This document shows, in pieces, positions 17,770 to 26,114 of a stretch of 55,737 bases of DNA (the stretch's first letter is position 1; every line of letters starts with the position of its first letter). The position numbers were made by a program, and so were the translations under genes. The notes under the pieces are model-generated. The model was not told the origin of the DNA and did no database searches. It worked only from the letters and a program-made list of their open reading frames with translations. The DNA is taken from positions 1 through 55,737 of the forward strand of contig JAATFT010000031.1 in NCBI GenBank assembly GCA_015655075.1, read 5' to 3'. Origin of the DNA: Clostridiales bacterium. GTDB taxonomy: Bacteria > Bacillota > Clostridia > Lachnospirales > Lachnospiraceae.

Positions 17770-17799
17770 TCACTCCGTAGATGCAAACATTTCAATCAT
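17770..17799 (-). other. Possible nine-residue mini-ORF with strong ribosome binding site
   Basis: A strong AGGAGGTG (17806-17813) lies seven bases upstream of an ATG that encodes MIEMFASTE and stop. It is in the 5' region of the importer operon, about 150 bp before the binding protein start. It may be a leader peptide or the beginning of a lost gene. The remaining spacer (17640-18182) is AT-rich with no gene. Confidence 0.3.
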
Positions 17800-18182
17800 T
17801 TTCTTCACCTCCTATCTTTGTTACTTAATAAACCCTCGCAGATTTGAGATACCTTTCTTTATTTACAAATGCTTCATGCATAGAGTTTTTACCAGAAATG
17901 TCGGCAGAAAATATAAATAATTTTCTATAAAGCAAAAAAATTTTACATATTATGTATCAGTAAATTAACATTATTTATACAAATACATTATCAGTATTCC
18001 ATCCGAATATAGCAATATCTATAATATTTTTGGTTATATTTTTGCGTTAATTTTATCAACTATTTGTTATATTTTATAATTGTATTGTTATTTTGTCAAT
18101 ATGTTTTTATCAATTCATACTAAAGTAAATAAAAATGTGCTCATTTTATAATTAAAATTAACCATATTTCAGCGTTTTCTCA

Positions 18183-18236
18183 AGTCAAAGCGGATATTCC
18201 GGGTCCGCTGCACTACTTGTAGGTTAAAATCTAATC
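18183..18236. repeat. Repeat D copy 3, partial
   Basis: The blocks CAAGTCAAAGCGG and ACTACTTGTAGGTTAAAAT match the corresponding blocks of 20843-20948. Between them a local stem GCGGATATTCCGGGTCCGC is possible. It lies in the spacer upstream of the sugar importer and 3' of nothing obvious. Confidence 0.45.
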
Positions 18237-18272
18237 ACCTATTCTGTTTATCCCTTTTGTACCTGTATTTCA

Positions 18273-18326
18273 TACAGCAAAAAAGAGCTGCTCAAATTAA
18301 ATTTGAGTCAGCCCTTTTTTGCTGTA
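18273..18326. terminator. Bidirectional intrinsic terminator
   Basis: A long stem-loop: TACAGCAAAAAAGAGCTG then CTCAAATT pairs with AATTTGAG, CAGC and CCTTTTTTGCTGTA. The A-tract and T-tract are part of the stem. It lies 30 bp 3' of the small minus-strand gene at 18357-18771 and should terminate it. Confidence 0.8.
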
Positions 18327-18356
18327 CTTCCTTTCCATTTGGTTTATATATCCCGC

Positions 18357-18771
18357 TTATTTCTCCCGTTCTTTCTCCCGTTCCGGCAGGGTTTTATAAT
18401 ATTGCGTTTTTTTAAAGTCTTTTACCGTATCAAGAATGACCTTTAACTTTATATCTTTGTCCGGATCATCTTTTTGAAGAAGGCTCACTTCCCTGGTAAT
18501 AACGTCATTTACCTCTTTTTTTGATTTACAGTTTTTCAACCTTTGTTCGAGTATCTCTCTTTTCTTTTCCATCATTATTACCTTCATATATAACATAGGA
18601 TTCTTTTTCTGAAGATATATGATTTCTCTCGGGGTCAATTTATTTCCCGTTTTAAGTTTTAATGAAATACTTGAGTTTAACTGCTGTTTTTCCTCTTTGT
18701 TTCTTCTCCTGACTGGTTACCTGTTCTTGATTTGTATACTGTGTAAATAGTATATCGGAATTTATTCTCAT
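18357..18771 (-). pseudogene. Small basic hypothetical protein, split by a frameshift
   Basis: From a well-placed ATG at 18771 (AAGGGGG upstream) a Gln/Lys-rich frame reads MRINSDILFTQYTNQEQ and stops after 39 codons. A second frame, LTPREIIYLQKKNPMLYMKV onward to 18357, begins without a ribosome binding site. Removing one A from the AAAAA run in GGAAAAACAG joins them into one protein of about 138 residues with a smooth junction. I do not recognise the family; it is charged, probably helical and cytoplasmic. It could be a true mutation, phase variation or a sequencing error. Confidence 0.6.
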
Positions 18772-18909
18772 TATAAAAACCCCCTTTTCATATTTATCGG
18801 ATATTTCAGAAAATGCTTTAAGGGGGATTTTCTCTGACAAATATCAGGCTTTATTTCTGCCGCAAAGCCTCCCCATTGATCAATGGAAATCATCAAAATG
18901 TACAAAACG

Positions 18910-20145
18910 TTAATTAATTCTCGTAAATAACCATTTCTGGGCATCCGTACCGTTATCGGTCCACTGCTGAACTAGCGCACCATCCGCTGTTGAGGCGCTG
19001 GATACATCCATTGCCAGTCCGCTGACCTTAGAAGTCAGTTTGTAATAACCGTCCCCCACGCTTACAATCCCCCATCTTTGTGCATCGGTGCCATTGTCCG
19101 TCCATTGCTGCAGCTGAACCCCACTGGAGGTTGACGAACTGGGTACATCCAATACTTTTCCGCTGTGGATTGCCATAAGTTTATAGTATCCGTCTCCCAT
19201 ATCTTCTAATCTGAACTGCTGGTTGCTGGCAGTATAATTCGTCCATTGCTGCATTTTAGCTCCCTCTGCTGTTGAAACATCAACAACGTCCAATACCTTT
19301 CCGCTGCATTTGGCCGTCAGGGTATAAATACCGCCGCTTACAATATCTGCGGAAGAAGCCTGGTATACACGGACATAATCAACCAACATCTGGGCGGGAA
19401 AAGGAGTGGAACTATCCGGGCTTCCCGGCCAGTTACCGCCTACCGCAAGATTTAACAGCAGGAAAAATGGTTTCTGGAATTCCTCGGTATTACCGGTGTT
19501 ATTTTCAATGTAGAAAGCATTGTACAAAACGTCGTCTACATACCATCTGATATAGCTGGAATCCCATTCAACACTGTATGCATGATACTGGGAGAAATCC
19601 AGGCTTCCGGATACTTGTCCATAATCAGCCTGTCCGTCTGCATCCCAGTGGACACTTCCATTGACATAGGAATTGTAGTTTACCCGTTCCATAATGTCTG
19701 TTTCTCCGCATTTCGGCCAGCCTACGGAAGTAATATTGGTTCCCAGCATCCAGAAAGCCGGCCATAATCCCTGTCCTGAGGGCAATTTTATTCTTGCTTC
19801 AATTTTTCCGTAAGTAAAGCTTTTAAGGTCCTGGGTTTTTATCCTGGCGGACGTATAGTCCATGCCGCCATAGGATTCTTTCCTGGCCGTAATAACAAGG
19901 TTTCCGCCCGTAACCTGCAGGTTTTCCGAACGTCCGGTATAATACTGCAATTCATTATTGCCCCATCCGCTGCTGCCGGTACCGGTTTCATACGTCCAGT
20001 TGGAAGTATTCAGGGAGGTATCGTTGAATTCATCACTCCATACCAGGTTCCAGCCGGTGGCCGCGCTTGATTTAGGAGCAGGCAACAAAGTTGCTAATAG
20101 TATCACCGCTAATAATATACTAAAAAATTTTCCTTTTTTTAACAT
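18910..20145 (-). CDS. Secreted GH16 beta-glucanase with ricin-type lectin domain
   Basis: About 411 residues from the ATG at 20145 (GAGGAG upstream). The signal peptide ends near SSAATG. The GH16 catalytic domain (about 30-275) has LVWSDEFN at the start and ETDIME, where the two Glu residues are the nucleophile and acid/base; the usual second Ile is Thr. YHAYSVEW and FLLLNLAVGGNWPG are further family blocks. The C-terminus is a beta-trefoil ricin-type carbohydrate-binding domain with three QQW/QxW repeats. Likely substrates are laminarin or mixed-linkage beta-glucan outside the cell. It is transcribed alone. Confidence 0.93.
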   Translation of the reverse strand: MLKKGKFFSILLAVILLATLLPAPKSSAATGWNLVWSDEFNDTSLNTSNWTYETGTGSSGWGNNELQYYTGRSENLQVTGGNLVITARKESYGGMDYTSARIKTQDLKSFTYGKIEARIKLPSGQGLWPAFWMLGTNITSVGWPKCGETDIMERVNYNSYVNGSVHWDADGQADYGQVSGSLDFSQYHAYSVEWDSSYIRWYVDDVLYNAFYIENNTGNTEEFQKPFFLLLNLAVGGNWPGSPDSSTPFPAQMLVDYVRVYQASSADIVSGGIYTLTAKCSGKVLDVVDVSTAEGAKMQQWTNYTASNQQFRLEDMGDGYYKLMAIHSGKVLDVPSSSTSSGVQLQQWTDNGTDAQRWGIVSVGDGYYKLTSKVSGLAMDVSSASTADGALVQQWTDNGTDAQKWLFTRIN

Positions 20146-20340
20146 AACTACTTTCTCCTCTCGCAAAAATATTAATAAATGGAAACCCCAAAAAATATTA
20201 TCGAGAAACAATGGAATCACCTCTTTCTCACTCTAGAGTGCCGACCCGTTGGTTTTAATGATAATGACGAAGAAAATTTTAGATAAGGCAGGGCGGATTT
20301 TCGACGACACAGTGGTGGCTGCGGCTAGAAAATCCAACGA

Positions 20341-20410
20341 GCAATTGCGACGCAGAATACCGCAAAGTGGAGCGGTCAGAACGGTGCAATTGATTTTTTA
20401 AACATGCTCT
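20341..20410. repeat. Repeat A copy 5, right-end fragment
   Basis: It reads CAATTGCGACGCAGAATACC, then CAAAGTGG and CGGTCAGAACGGTGC, ending in AAACATGCTCT, with two or three substitutions relative to other copies. The region 20237-20340, between it and the GH16 gene, is palindrome-rich without a clear family. Confidence 0.75.
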
Positions 20411-20594
20411 AGCCCTCATGCGCATAAATTGCCTGCTCCCACATGATTTACTACTGCCTGATTGTTTAATCGAGACGGGTTAAATATGCTTTTTATTTTC
20501 CACGCTATGCTATAAAAGGCCGGAATTACAATTAACGGATATCTTCAAAAGATTCCCGCAAATTTTAATCCGTATGTCCATTCCTTGTGTCCGG

Positions 20595-20686
20595 ATAATA
20601 AAATAAATATAATTCACTCTTCCTCTGCTGATTCTTTTGTTTTTCTTCCCTGTATTTTATAATAAAATAAATATAATTCACTCTTC
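20595..20686. repeat. Exact 30-bp direct repeat pair
   Basis: The same 30 bases, starting ATAATAAAATAAATATAATT and ending CACTCTTCCT, occur at 20595-20624 and 20657-20686. They lie in a 630-bp gene-free stretch between the GH16 gene and the next remnant. Apart from this pair, a repeat D copy and a terminator, I see nothing there. Confidence 0.8.
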
Positions 20687-20842
20687 CTGCGGTTCACGAT
20701 TTTTCCAACTGATGAAGCATTTTAATGTCAGGGCAGATGTCAGGGCAGCATTCAGTGAATTGGTTTCCTGTAATTATATTAGCACGGATTTACATTTATA
20801 TACAATGTGTATATTTTACATTTGCATCACAATTATTTACAT

Positions 20843-20948
20843 CTAATGGCAGGTCAAAGTGAAATAAGTCCCAAACCCACCGCTTACGTTTCGCTAAGAA
20901 GCGCAGGACTACTTGTAAGGTTAAAATGCCTAGGGCGACAGCCCCCTT
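20843..20948. repeat. Repeat D copy 2
   Basis: It contains GGTCAAAG, an internal hairpin around CGCTTACGTTTCGCTAAGAAGCG, then ACTACTTGTAAGGTTAAAAT, GCCTAGGGCGACAGCCCCC. It shares its 3' blocks with 1511-1628. Confidence 0.5.
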
Positions 20949-20961
20949 ATTTATGCCATAT

Positions 20962-20993
20962 AAAAAGACAGACCTTACAATAGTCTGTCTTTC
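20962..20993. terminator. Intrinsic terminator hairpin
   Basis: AAAAAGACAGAC pairs with GTCTGTCTTT over a CTTACAATA loop. It lies 3' of the minus-strand hydG-hydE and NTF2-like remnant, in the correct position to end that transcript. Flanking A and T tracts allow action in both directions. Confidence 0.7.
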
Positions 20994-21042
20994 ATGTAAT
21001 CTATCTTTTATATAGTCTGTCTTTTAATCTGTCAGCATAAAC

Positions 21043-21240
21043 TTATCCCAGCAAATACTCCCATTCTTTTTTGATCAGTCCGTTTTCAAATTCAAAGATA
21101 TCTGTGGAGCGCTGTCCACGGTTGTTAATAAGTATTGCCACAATCCGATTAACCGATTTGCCGGAATAAAGGGCTTCACATGAAAATGAATCATCCCTTT
21201 CACCGTATGCTGATTTTATTCTGTTCATATAGTTTTCCAA
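21043..21240 (-). pseudogene. Probable NTF2/SnoaL-like C-terminal fragment
   Basis: A 65-codon frame ends ...STDIFEFENGLIKKEWEYLLG, like the last strands of SnoaL/NTF2-like proteins (D-x-F-x-F-x-x-G-x-I). No ribosome binding site precedes the only ATG, and the frame stays open a few codons upstream, so it looks truncated at the 5' end. It lies 50 bp downstream of hydE. The assignment rests on a short pattern and is tentative. Confidence 0.4.
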
Positions 21241-21293
21241 ACCTATAATAGCCTGACTTTCTTAGTTTGACCTATACCAGGTCATATTCTACT

Positions 21294-22382
21294 CTATCCC
21301 AACGATAAATTTTTTCCATTCTGCAAATCCACATGGTCACCGCGGGAAAAATCGGGAATAAAGCCCGCCGATGCAATACGGCCCGAAAGGCAGGACAGAC
21401 ATTCGGCGGCCTCTTCTCCCGTGCAGATTTTATTGTCGTACAGGGCATAATCCTTACGGTATGCCACGGGAGAGAGATTGGGCATCACGACGTTGGCGCC
21501 GGCTTTCAGCCCTCTTTCGCGCCCCATGGGATCTACGGTACCCAACGCCGTTGTAGCTGGCAGCAAAGTTTTAGGCAGCATGATACGGATCAGCGAAAGC
21601 AGGACCAGCGTCCATCCTGAGGACGGCGTAGGGCAGCTGCAAAATCTTGTGTCCTTTTGCGGAATAAATGGGCCGATACCGATCATATGTGGCTTCAGTT
21701 CCCTAAGAAACAGGAAGTCCTCCGCCAGAGTGTCGAAGGTTTGATAAGGGGATTCCACCATAAAGCCAGCCCCGACCTGATAACCGATTTCCTTTAAGAC
21801 ATACAGGCATTGCTTACGGTTCTTCAGGCTAAGTTCCGGCGGATGCAGCTTGCCGTAGTGCTCTTCGTCCGCCGTTTCATGGCGCAGCAGGTAGCGGTCG
21901 GCTCCGGCGTCAAACAGACGCTTATAGGAGTCACGGCTTCGCTCTCCAATGGAAAGTGTCACCGCACAGTCGGGAAACCGTTCTTTAATTTTCGATACGA
22001 TACGGCACAGCCGCGCATCCGTATAATACATATCCTCGCCGCTCTGGAGTACAAAGGTCCGAAAGCCCAGCCCATGACCCGTCCGGCAGCAATCCAGTAT
22101 TTCCTTCTCCGTCAGGCGGTATCTTTTTGCATCGCCGTTGTTTTTGCGCAGGCCGCAATAATGGCAGTTGTTTTTGCAATAGCTTGAAAATTCAATCAGC
22201 CCCCGGAAATAAACCTTTTTTCCATAATATTTTTCTCTGAGCTCATCGGCCCAAAAACGCAATACCGACTGTTCCTTTGCTGTCGCCTCCTCGCAAAAAT
22301 ACCGGATTGCATAAGAAAGCTCCTCTGCGCCCGCTCTGTTCATCCAGTCCGAAAAATCCTTGGCATTCTTCGGTAAATCCAT
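21294..22382 (-). CDS. hydE: [FeFe]-hydrogenase maturase HydE (radical SAM)
   Basis: A 362-residue protein. The radical-SAM cluster motif is C69-x3-C73-x2-C76 (CKNNCHYCGL). Family blocks include QSGEDMYY, IGERSRDSYKRLFDAGADRYLLRHE, PHMIGIGPFIPQKDT and LPATTALGT. HydE helps build the dithiomethylamine bridge and diiron subcluster of the H-cluster, acting on a HydG product in the cytoplasm. GGAGGAG precedes its ATG, and it starts 11 bp after hydG, so they are one operon. hydF and the hydrogenase are not in the window. Confidence 0.93.
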   Translation of the reverse strand: MDLPKNAKDFSDWMNRAGAEELSYAIRYFCEEATAKEQSVLRFWADELREKYYGKKVYFRGLIEFSSYCKNNCHYCGLRKNNGDAKRYRLTEKEILDCCRTGHGLGFRTFVLQSGEDMYYTDARLCRIVSKIKERFPDCAVTLSIGERSRDSYKRLFDAGADRYLLRHETADEEHYGKLHPPELSLKNRKQCLYVLKEIGYQVGAGFMVESPYQTFDTLAEDFLFLRELKPHMIGIGPFIPQKDTRFCSCPTPSSGWTLVLLSLIRIMLPKTLLPATTALGTVDPMGRERGLKAGANVVMPNLSPVAYRKDYALYDNKICTGEEAAECLSCLSGRIASAGFIPDFSRGDHVDLQNGKNLSLG

Positions 22383-22393
22383 AAACTCTCCTC

Positions 22394-23845
22394 CTACAGG
22401 CGCAGGTCACGTTCGCCGTTTTCAAGCCGCTTCAGATTTCCGAGAATCTTGCTATAGACAGGCTCCCCTTGAAATCTTCCAACATGCTGTTTTAAAATTT
22501 TCTCACCCTTGGTACGTGTTTCGTCCGACGCATAGTCAAGCAGATACTCCTTTAATGTGAAAATGGCATTGGGAATGCAGTAATTATGTACAAACCTGGA
22601 CTTGGCAACCTTCATAAAATGCTCTCCCGTGCGTCCCGCCCGGTAACAGGCAGTACAGAAAGAGGGAATAAACTGCATATTGCAGATTTCCTCCACAACA
22701 CTGTCCAAAGAACGGTCATCGCCTATGGAAAACTGCTCCTGTTCCGGCAATGCGTTTGCGTTTTTAGATTTCGCATAAGCGCCGACGCCGATACGCGTTC
22801 CGCCGTCGATCTGGGATACTCCAAAGGGGATTACCTGCCGTCTTACCTCGTCGGACTCCCGCGCGGTGCAGATCATGCCTGTGTAGGGCACGGAAAGACG
22901 CAAAACAGCAACCAGCTTTTTAAAGTCCTTGTCACTCACCGCATACTCAGGATGTTCGGAATAGGGCGTGCCGGTAGCGGGAGTAATCCGGGGGAAGGAA
23001 ATTGTATGAGGCCCCACGCCGTTAAAGTTCTCCTCGAGATGGATGGTATGATATAAAAGGCCCATCACCTCGAAGCGCCAGTCATAAAGCCCAAATAAAA
23101 CGCCGATTCCGTTGTCGTCAACGCCCGCCTGCTGAGCCCTGTCCATGCAGTAAAGCCTCCAGCGGTAATTACCCTTTATCGTCCCTTGGGGATGCATTTT
23201 CCGATATGTCTCATGGTGATAGGTTTCCTGGAAAACCTGGATTGTGCCGATTCCGACGTTTTTCAATTTCTTCAGTTCTTCTACCGTAAGCGGCGCACAG
23301 TTGACGTTCGCGCGCCGGATTTCTCCGTGCCCTGTTTTTACGCTGTATACTTTTTTAATCGTCTCGCAGATAAAATCAGCTTCTGTCTTGGAAGATTCTC
23401 CATAAACGAGCACGGTGCGTTTCTGGCCCTCTTCTATCATAATCCTGACTTCCTGTTCAATCTCGTCCATGGTGAGCGTTTTGCGGCGAATGGCTTTGTT
23501 GCTCGATCGAAAACCGCAATAACTACAGTCATTTGAACATTCGTCGCTGATATAGAGGGGTGCGAAAAATACGATCCGGTCGCCGTAAACCTCCTCTTTG
23601 AGTTGATGCGCTAATTCATACATCTCCTGTATGGTGTTCTCATCTTTATTCTGAAGTAAAATGGCGGTTTCCTCCGGCTCAAGTCTTACGCACTGCTCCG
23701 CTTTTTTCAATACGCGCCTAACGTCTTCCTTGGACGGGTTTTCCCATTTGTTGAGCTGCGCCCAGATTTTATCGTCATCAATAAAATCATGATCAAGCCT
23801 GTCGTACTCCTCAAATTCCTTTTTGTATTTTTCGAGAAAATTCAT
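22394..23845 (-). CDS. hydG: [FeFe]-hydrogenase maturase HydG (tyrosine lyase)
   Basis: About 483 residues from the ATG at 23845 (AAAGGAAG upstream); an upstream in-frame start lacks a signal. The radical-SAM motif is C103-x3-C107-x2-C110. A second C-terminal cluster motif, C-x2-C-x22-C, begins in FCTACYRAG and separates HydG from the related thiamine enzyme ThiH. HydG cleaves tyrosine to make the CO and cyanide ligands of the H-cluster as an Fe complex. It heads the hydG-hydE unit behind a structured leader (24045-24213), suggesting controlled transcription. Confidence 0.94.
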   Translation of the reverse strand: MNFLEKYKKEFEEYDRLDHDFIDDDKIWAQLNKWENPSKEDVRRVLKKAEQCVRLEPEETAILLQNKDENTIQEMYELAHQLKEEVYGDRIVFFAPLYISDECSNDCSYCGFRSSNKAIRRKTLTMDEIEQEVRIMIEEGQKRTVLVYGESSKTEADFICETIKKVYSVKTGHGEIRRANVNCAPLTVEELKKLKNVGIGTIQVFQETYHHETYRKMHPQGTIKGNYRWRLYCMDRAQQAGVDDNGIGVLFGLYDWRFEVMGLLYHTIHLEENFNGVGPHTISFPRITPATGTPYSEHPEYAVSDKDFKKLVAVLRLSVPYTGMICTARESDEVRRQVIPFGVSQIDGGTRIGVGAYAKSKNANALPEQEQFSIGDDRSLDSVVEEICNMQFIPSFCTACYRAGRTGEHFMKVAKSRFVHNYCIPNAIFTLKEYLLDYASDETRTKGEKILKQHVGRFQGEPVYSKILGNLKRLENGERDLRL

Positions 23846-23873
23846 TGTTTTTGCTTCCTTTCCAACTATTATA

Positions 23874-24005
23874 TTATTGATTTGTATTTGCAATTTTGGA
23901 TTTTTTGGCAGCGCCGGAAATCCTGCCCATTTTGCCGGATAGGGTGCTGGTTTTCATCGTTGTTTCCATCGACAAGCAATATGACCGATACGTTCCGTTC
24001 CCCAT
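23874..24005 (-). CDS. Possible 43-residue small ORF upstream of hydG
   Basis: The frame reads MGNGTYRSYCLSMETTMKTS and on to ...AAKKSKIANTNQ, stopping 28 bp before the hydG ATG. It contains one Cys and a basic, Ser/Thr-rich C-terminus. No convincing ribosome binding site precedes the ATG. It could be a real small protein, a leader ORF or noise; the position between the leader terminator and hydG is the only support. Confidence 0.25.
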   Translation of the reverse strand: MGNGTYRSYCLSMETTMKTSTLSGKMGRISGAAKKSKIANTNQ

Positions 24006-24044
24006 GAAAGCCCAAGCTTACGGATTGCTCACTTTGCCTTCACA

Positions 24045-24080
24045 AAAATAAAACCCCCTTTCCTTAAGATACGGAAAGGG
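24045..24080 (-). terminator. Intrinsic terminator inside the hydG leader
   Basis: Read on the minus strand: CCCTTTCC, loop GTATCTTAA, GGAAAGGG, then GGTTTTATTTT. It is a strong stem with a T-tract and lies about 200 bp before the hydG start. It is a premature terminator for that operon rather than the end of a gene, since the preceding gene already has its own terminator at 24416-24472. Confidence 0.75.
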
Positions 24081-24213
24081 AGCAAAACGGCAAAAAAGAA
24101 TTTACCTCTACCGAATATGAGCCTTTCCGCGCGGAAAACCCTTACGGTCAGGTAAAAAACAGCCCTGTATCTCCCGGCAAATGCATTACGGACAGATACA
24201 TTGCAATCCAATT
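24045..24213 (-). promoter_or_regulatory. Structured hydG leader RNA with terminator (riboswitch-like)
   Basis: On the minus strand a promoter TTGACA (24249-24244), 17-bp spacer, TAGATT (24226-24221) would start a leader near 24213. Its first hairpin pairs TGTATCT (complement of 24194-24200) with AGATACA (complement of 24166-24172). A second stacked stem pairs TTTACCT with AGGTAAA and ACCG with CGGT, capped by the self-complementary TTTCCGCGCGGAAA (24124-24137). An intrinsic terminator follows. AGATAC of the first hairpin is complementary to GTATCT in the terminator loop, so the two folds could exclude each other. No known riboswitch or T-box signature was recognised. Confidence 0.55.
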
Positions 24214-24415
24214 CATATATAATCTACCATGTATTCTATGTCTTGTCAATAAGTTAACAAACTGTTCAGTTTTGGAATTTTAACGTCGTAATTTGCAAAG
24301 CAACTTAGAGAATTAGTTAAGAAATAAGATAGTATAGATGCAAGTTAAATAAACTTAAAATTTTGCAACAAACCCATACAAGAAACGCCTTAGAATTTTT
24401 CATATCAGGATGATT

Positions 24416-24472
24416 CCCCAAAGCGACGTTCCGGCAGGGTTTAATAAACCATACCGGAACGTCGCTTTGGGG
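24416..24472. terminator. Strong terminator after the perR-ahpC-reductase operon
   Basis: A perfect 19-bp stem: CCCCAAAGCGACGTTCCGG pairs with its exact complement across a 19-nt loop. It lies 14 bp past the stop of the thioredoxin-reductase-like gene. A short AATTTT tract follows on the plus side. Nothing else is visible in 24250-24415. Confidence 0.85.
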
Positions 24473-24486
24473 AAATTTTCCGCCCG

Positions 24487-26109
24487 TCAGGCTCTAATCA
24501 ACTCCAGCAACTCATCCAGGCTCTTCTTGCCAAAGGAGAGTTTATCATCGTTTACCACGATGGCCGGAACGCTCATAATCGCATGCCTGTTTTTAAAATC
24601 GGGAAAGCGCGCCACGTCAATCATTTCCGCCTCAATCAGCGGATTTTTAAGTGCCATTAACTGTGACAAAGCCACTACGTCCGGGCAAAGGGTACAGGAA
24701 AGAGATACGCCGATTTTTAAATTAACCTTCTTTTTCACCGTCCGGATTTTCTCCAGCGTATCCTCCCCCACCGCCTGCCCGGGACCTGCGGCGTTGTAAA
24801 GGGCAAGTAGGAAGGAGTTGATTTCATGTCCCCCCGGTATCCCGTGAAACTGTACGCCGGTATAGGCTCCGTCCGGGCCCAGAATGGCAAAAGCAGGAAA
24901 AAGGACGGCGTTTACTTCCTTTTCTCTTGCCGTGTTTTCGCCTTTATGCAGAAACTCGACCTGTACCTTGTCTGTCAGCGCGGCAAACTCGGATAAAAAC
25001 GCCTTAAGTTCCTCGCTGAAATCACTGCTATCATCCAGAAAAGCCAGCAGCCTGATTTGCCTTTCAAACCGCTCCAGAATGGGAGTAAGCTGCTCCTTTA
25101 AAGCATCGTCGAAAAAAGATACCTCCCGGCGTAAAACGGCGGCCTGCTTCTCCTGGGACAATCCGAGCTGCTTTTTCTTCTCCACAAGATATTTTTCAGC
25201 GCTGGTCGCCGCGACCGCGCCGTCCGAGACGGCAGTAACCAACTGGCGAAGTTCTTTCGGCCGGACGTCGCCCGCCGCGTACACACCGTCAACGTTGGTG
25301 CGCATATTTTCGTCGGTGGGAATGTAGCCCCGCTCGTCTATCCTTAGCTGATGTGCGTATTCTCCGCTCTGGGGGATGTATCCGACAAATATAAACACAC
25401 CGAATGTCCGGTCGCCTCCTGACACGTCATACCGCCATTTTTCTCCGTTCCGGCTGTCGATGAATTCGGCGTACTTAAGAACCGTGTCACCGCCCACTTC
25501 CAGGATTTCAGTATGAAATTTGACCTCGATTTGAGGATGGGTCAGCACTCGTTCAGCGATGGTTTTAGAGCAGGTGAATTCCGGTTCTCTAGCGATAACC
25601 GTCACCTTTCTTGCATAGCGGGTAAGGAAAATTGCCTCCTCTGCCGCGGCAAAGCCCGCCCCGATCACGAAAACATCCATACCGGTAAAAAATTCACCGT
25701 CGCAGGTGGCACAGTATCCGATGCCGCGCCCCCTGAATTCCTCCTCACCGACAAAACCCAGCTTTCTCGGCACGGCCCCGGTCGCAACAATTACGGCCAG
25801 AGCCTCGTATTCACACTCAACGGTTCGTACTTTTTTAATGTCCTGTATAAAATCCACCGATTCGACCACCGCCTGCAGGAATTTCACGCCGAAATTTTCT
25901 GCCTGTCTGCGCATGGTCCGACTGAGTTCCTCGCCCGAGATGTGCAGGATCCCCGGATAATTTTCCACCTCGGATGTAATCTTAATCTGGCCTCCGACCT
26001 GTTCCCGCTCAATCACAAGAGTTTTTAGTTTCGAACGCCCGGCATAGATACCCGCGGTCATTCCTGCACTGCCGGAGCCGATGATAATCAGATCATATAA
26101 TTCGTTCAT
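24487..26109 (-). CDS. Thioredoxin reductase-like flavoprotein with C-terminal CxxC domain (AhpF analogue)
   Basis: A 540-residue protein. Residues 1-305 form a thioredoxin-reductase module: FAD motif GSGSAG (11-16), redox pair C133-A-T-C136 and TNVDGVYAAGDV. Residues about 330-540 form a two-part thioredoxin-fold domain like the N-terminal domain of AhpF, with the pair C472-T-L-C475. In E. coli AhpF this domain precedes the reductase module; here it follows. It should pass NAD(P)H electrons to the AhpC encoded 5 bp upstream. It is the third gene of the perR operon and cytoplasmic. Confidence 0.88.
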   Translation of the reverse strand: MNELYDLIIIGSGSAGMTAGIYAGRSKLKTLVIEREQVGGQIKITSEVENYPGILHISGEELSRTMRRQAENFGVKFLQAVVESVDFIQDIKKVRTVECEYEALAVIVATGAVPRKLGFVGEEEFRGRGIGYCATCDGEFFTGMDVFVIGAGFAAAEEAIFLTRYARKVTVIAREPEFTCSKTIAERVLTHPQIEVKFHTEILEVGGDTVLKYAEFIDSRNGEKWRYDVSGGDRTFGVFIFVGYIPQSGEYAHQLRIDERGYIPTDENMRTNVDGVYAAGDVRPKELRQLVTAVSDGAVAATSAEKYLVEKKKQLGLSQEKQAAVLRREVSFFDDALKEQLTPILERFERQIRLLAFLDDSSDFSEELKAFLSEFAALTDKVQVEFLHKGENTAREKEVNAVLFPAFAILGPDGAYTGVQFHGIPGGHEINSFLLALYNAAGPGQAVGEDTLEKIRTVKKKVNLKIGVSLSCTLCPDVVALSQLMALKNPLIEAEMIDVARFPDFKNRHAIMSVPAIVVNDDKLSFGKKSLDELLELIRA

Positions 26110-26114
26110 ACGGT

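Noticed and set aside
24029..24211. 60-codon frame across the hydG leader
   Set aside because: It has no ribosome binding site, runs through the terminator hairpin and has no recognisable protein features.
24045..24213. T-box or known riboswitch identity for the hydG leader
   Set aside because: AAGGGTTTTCCGCG loosely recalls the T-box AGGGTGGNACCGCG, but it sits inside a different stem and no specifier loop was found; cobalamin, TPP, SAM, FMN and c-di-GMP cores were not seen.
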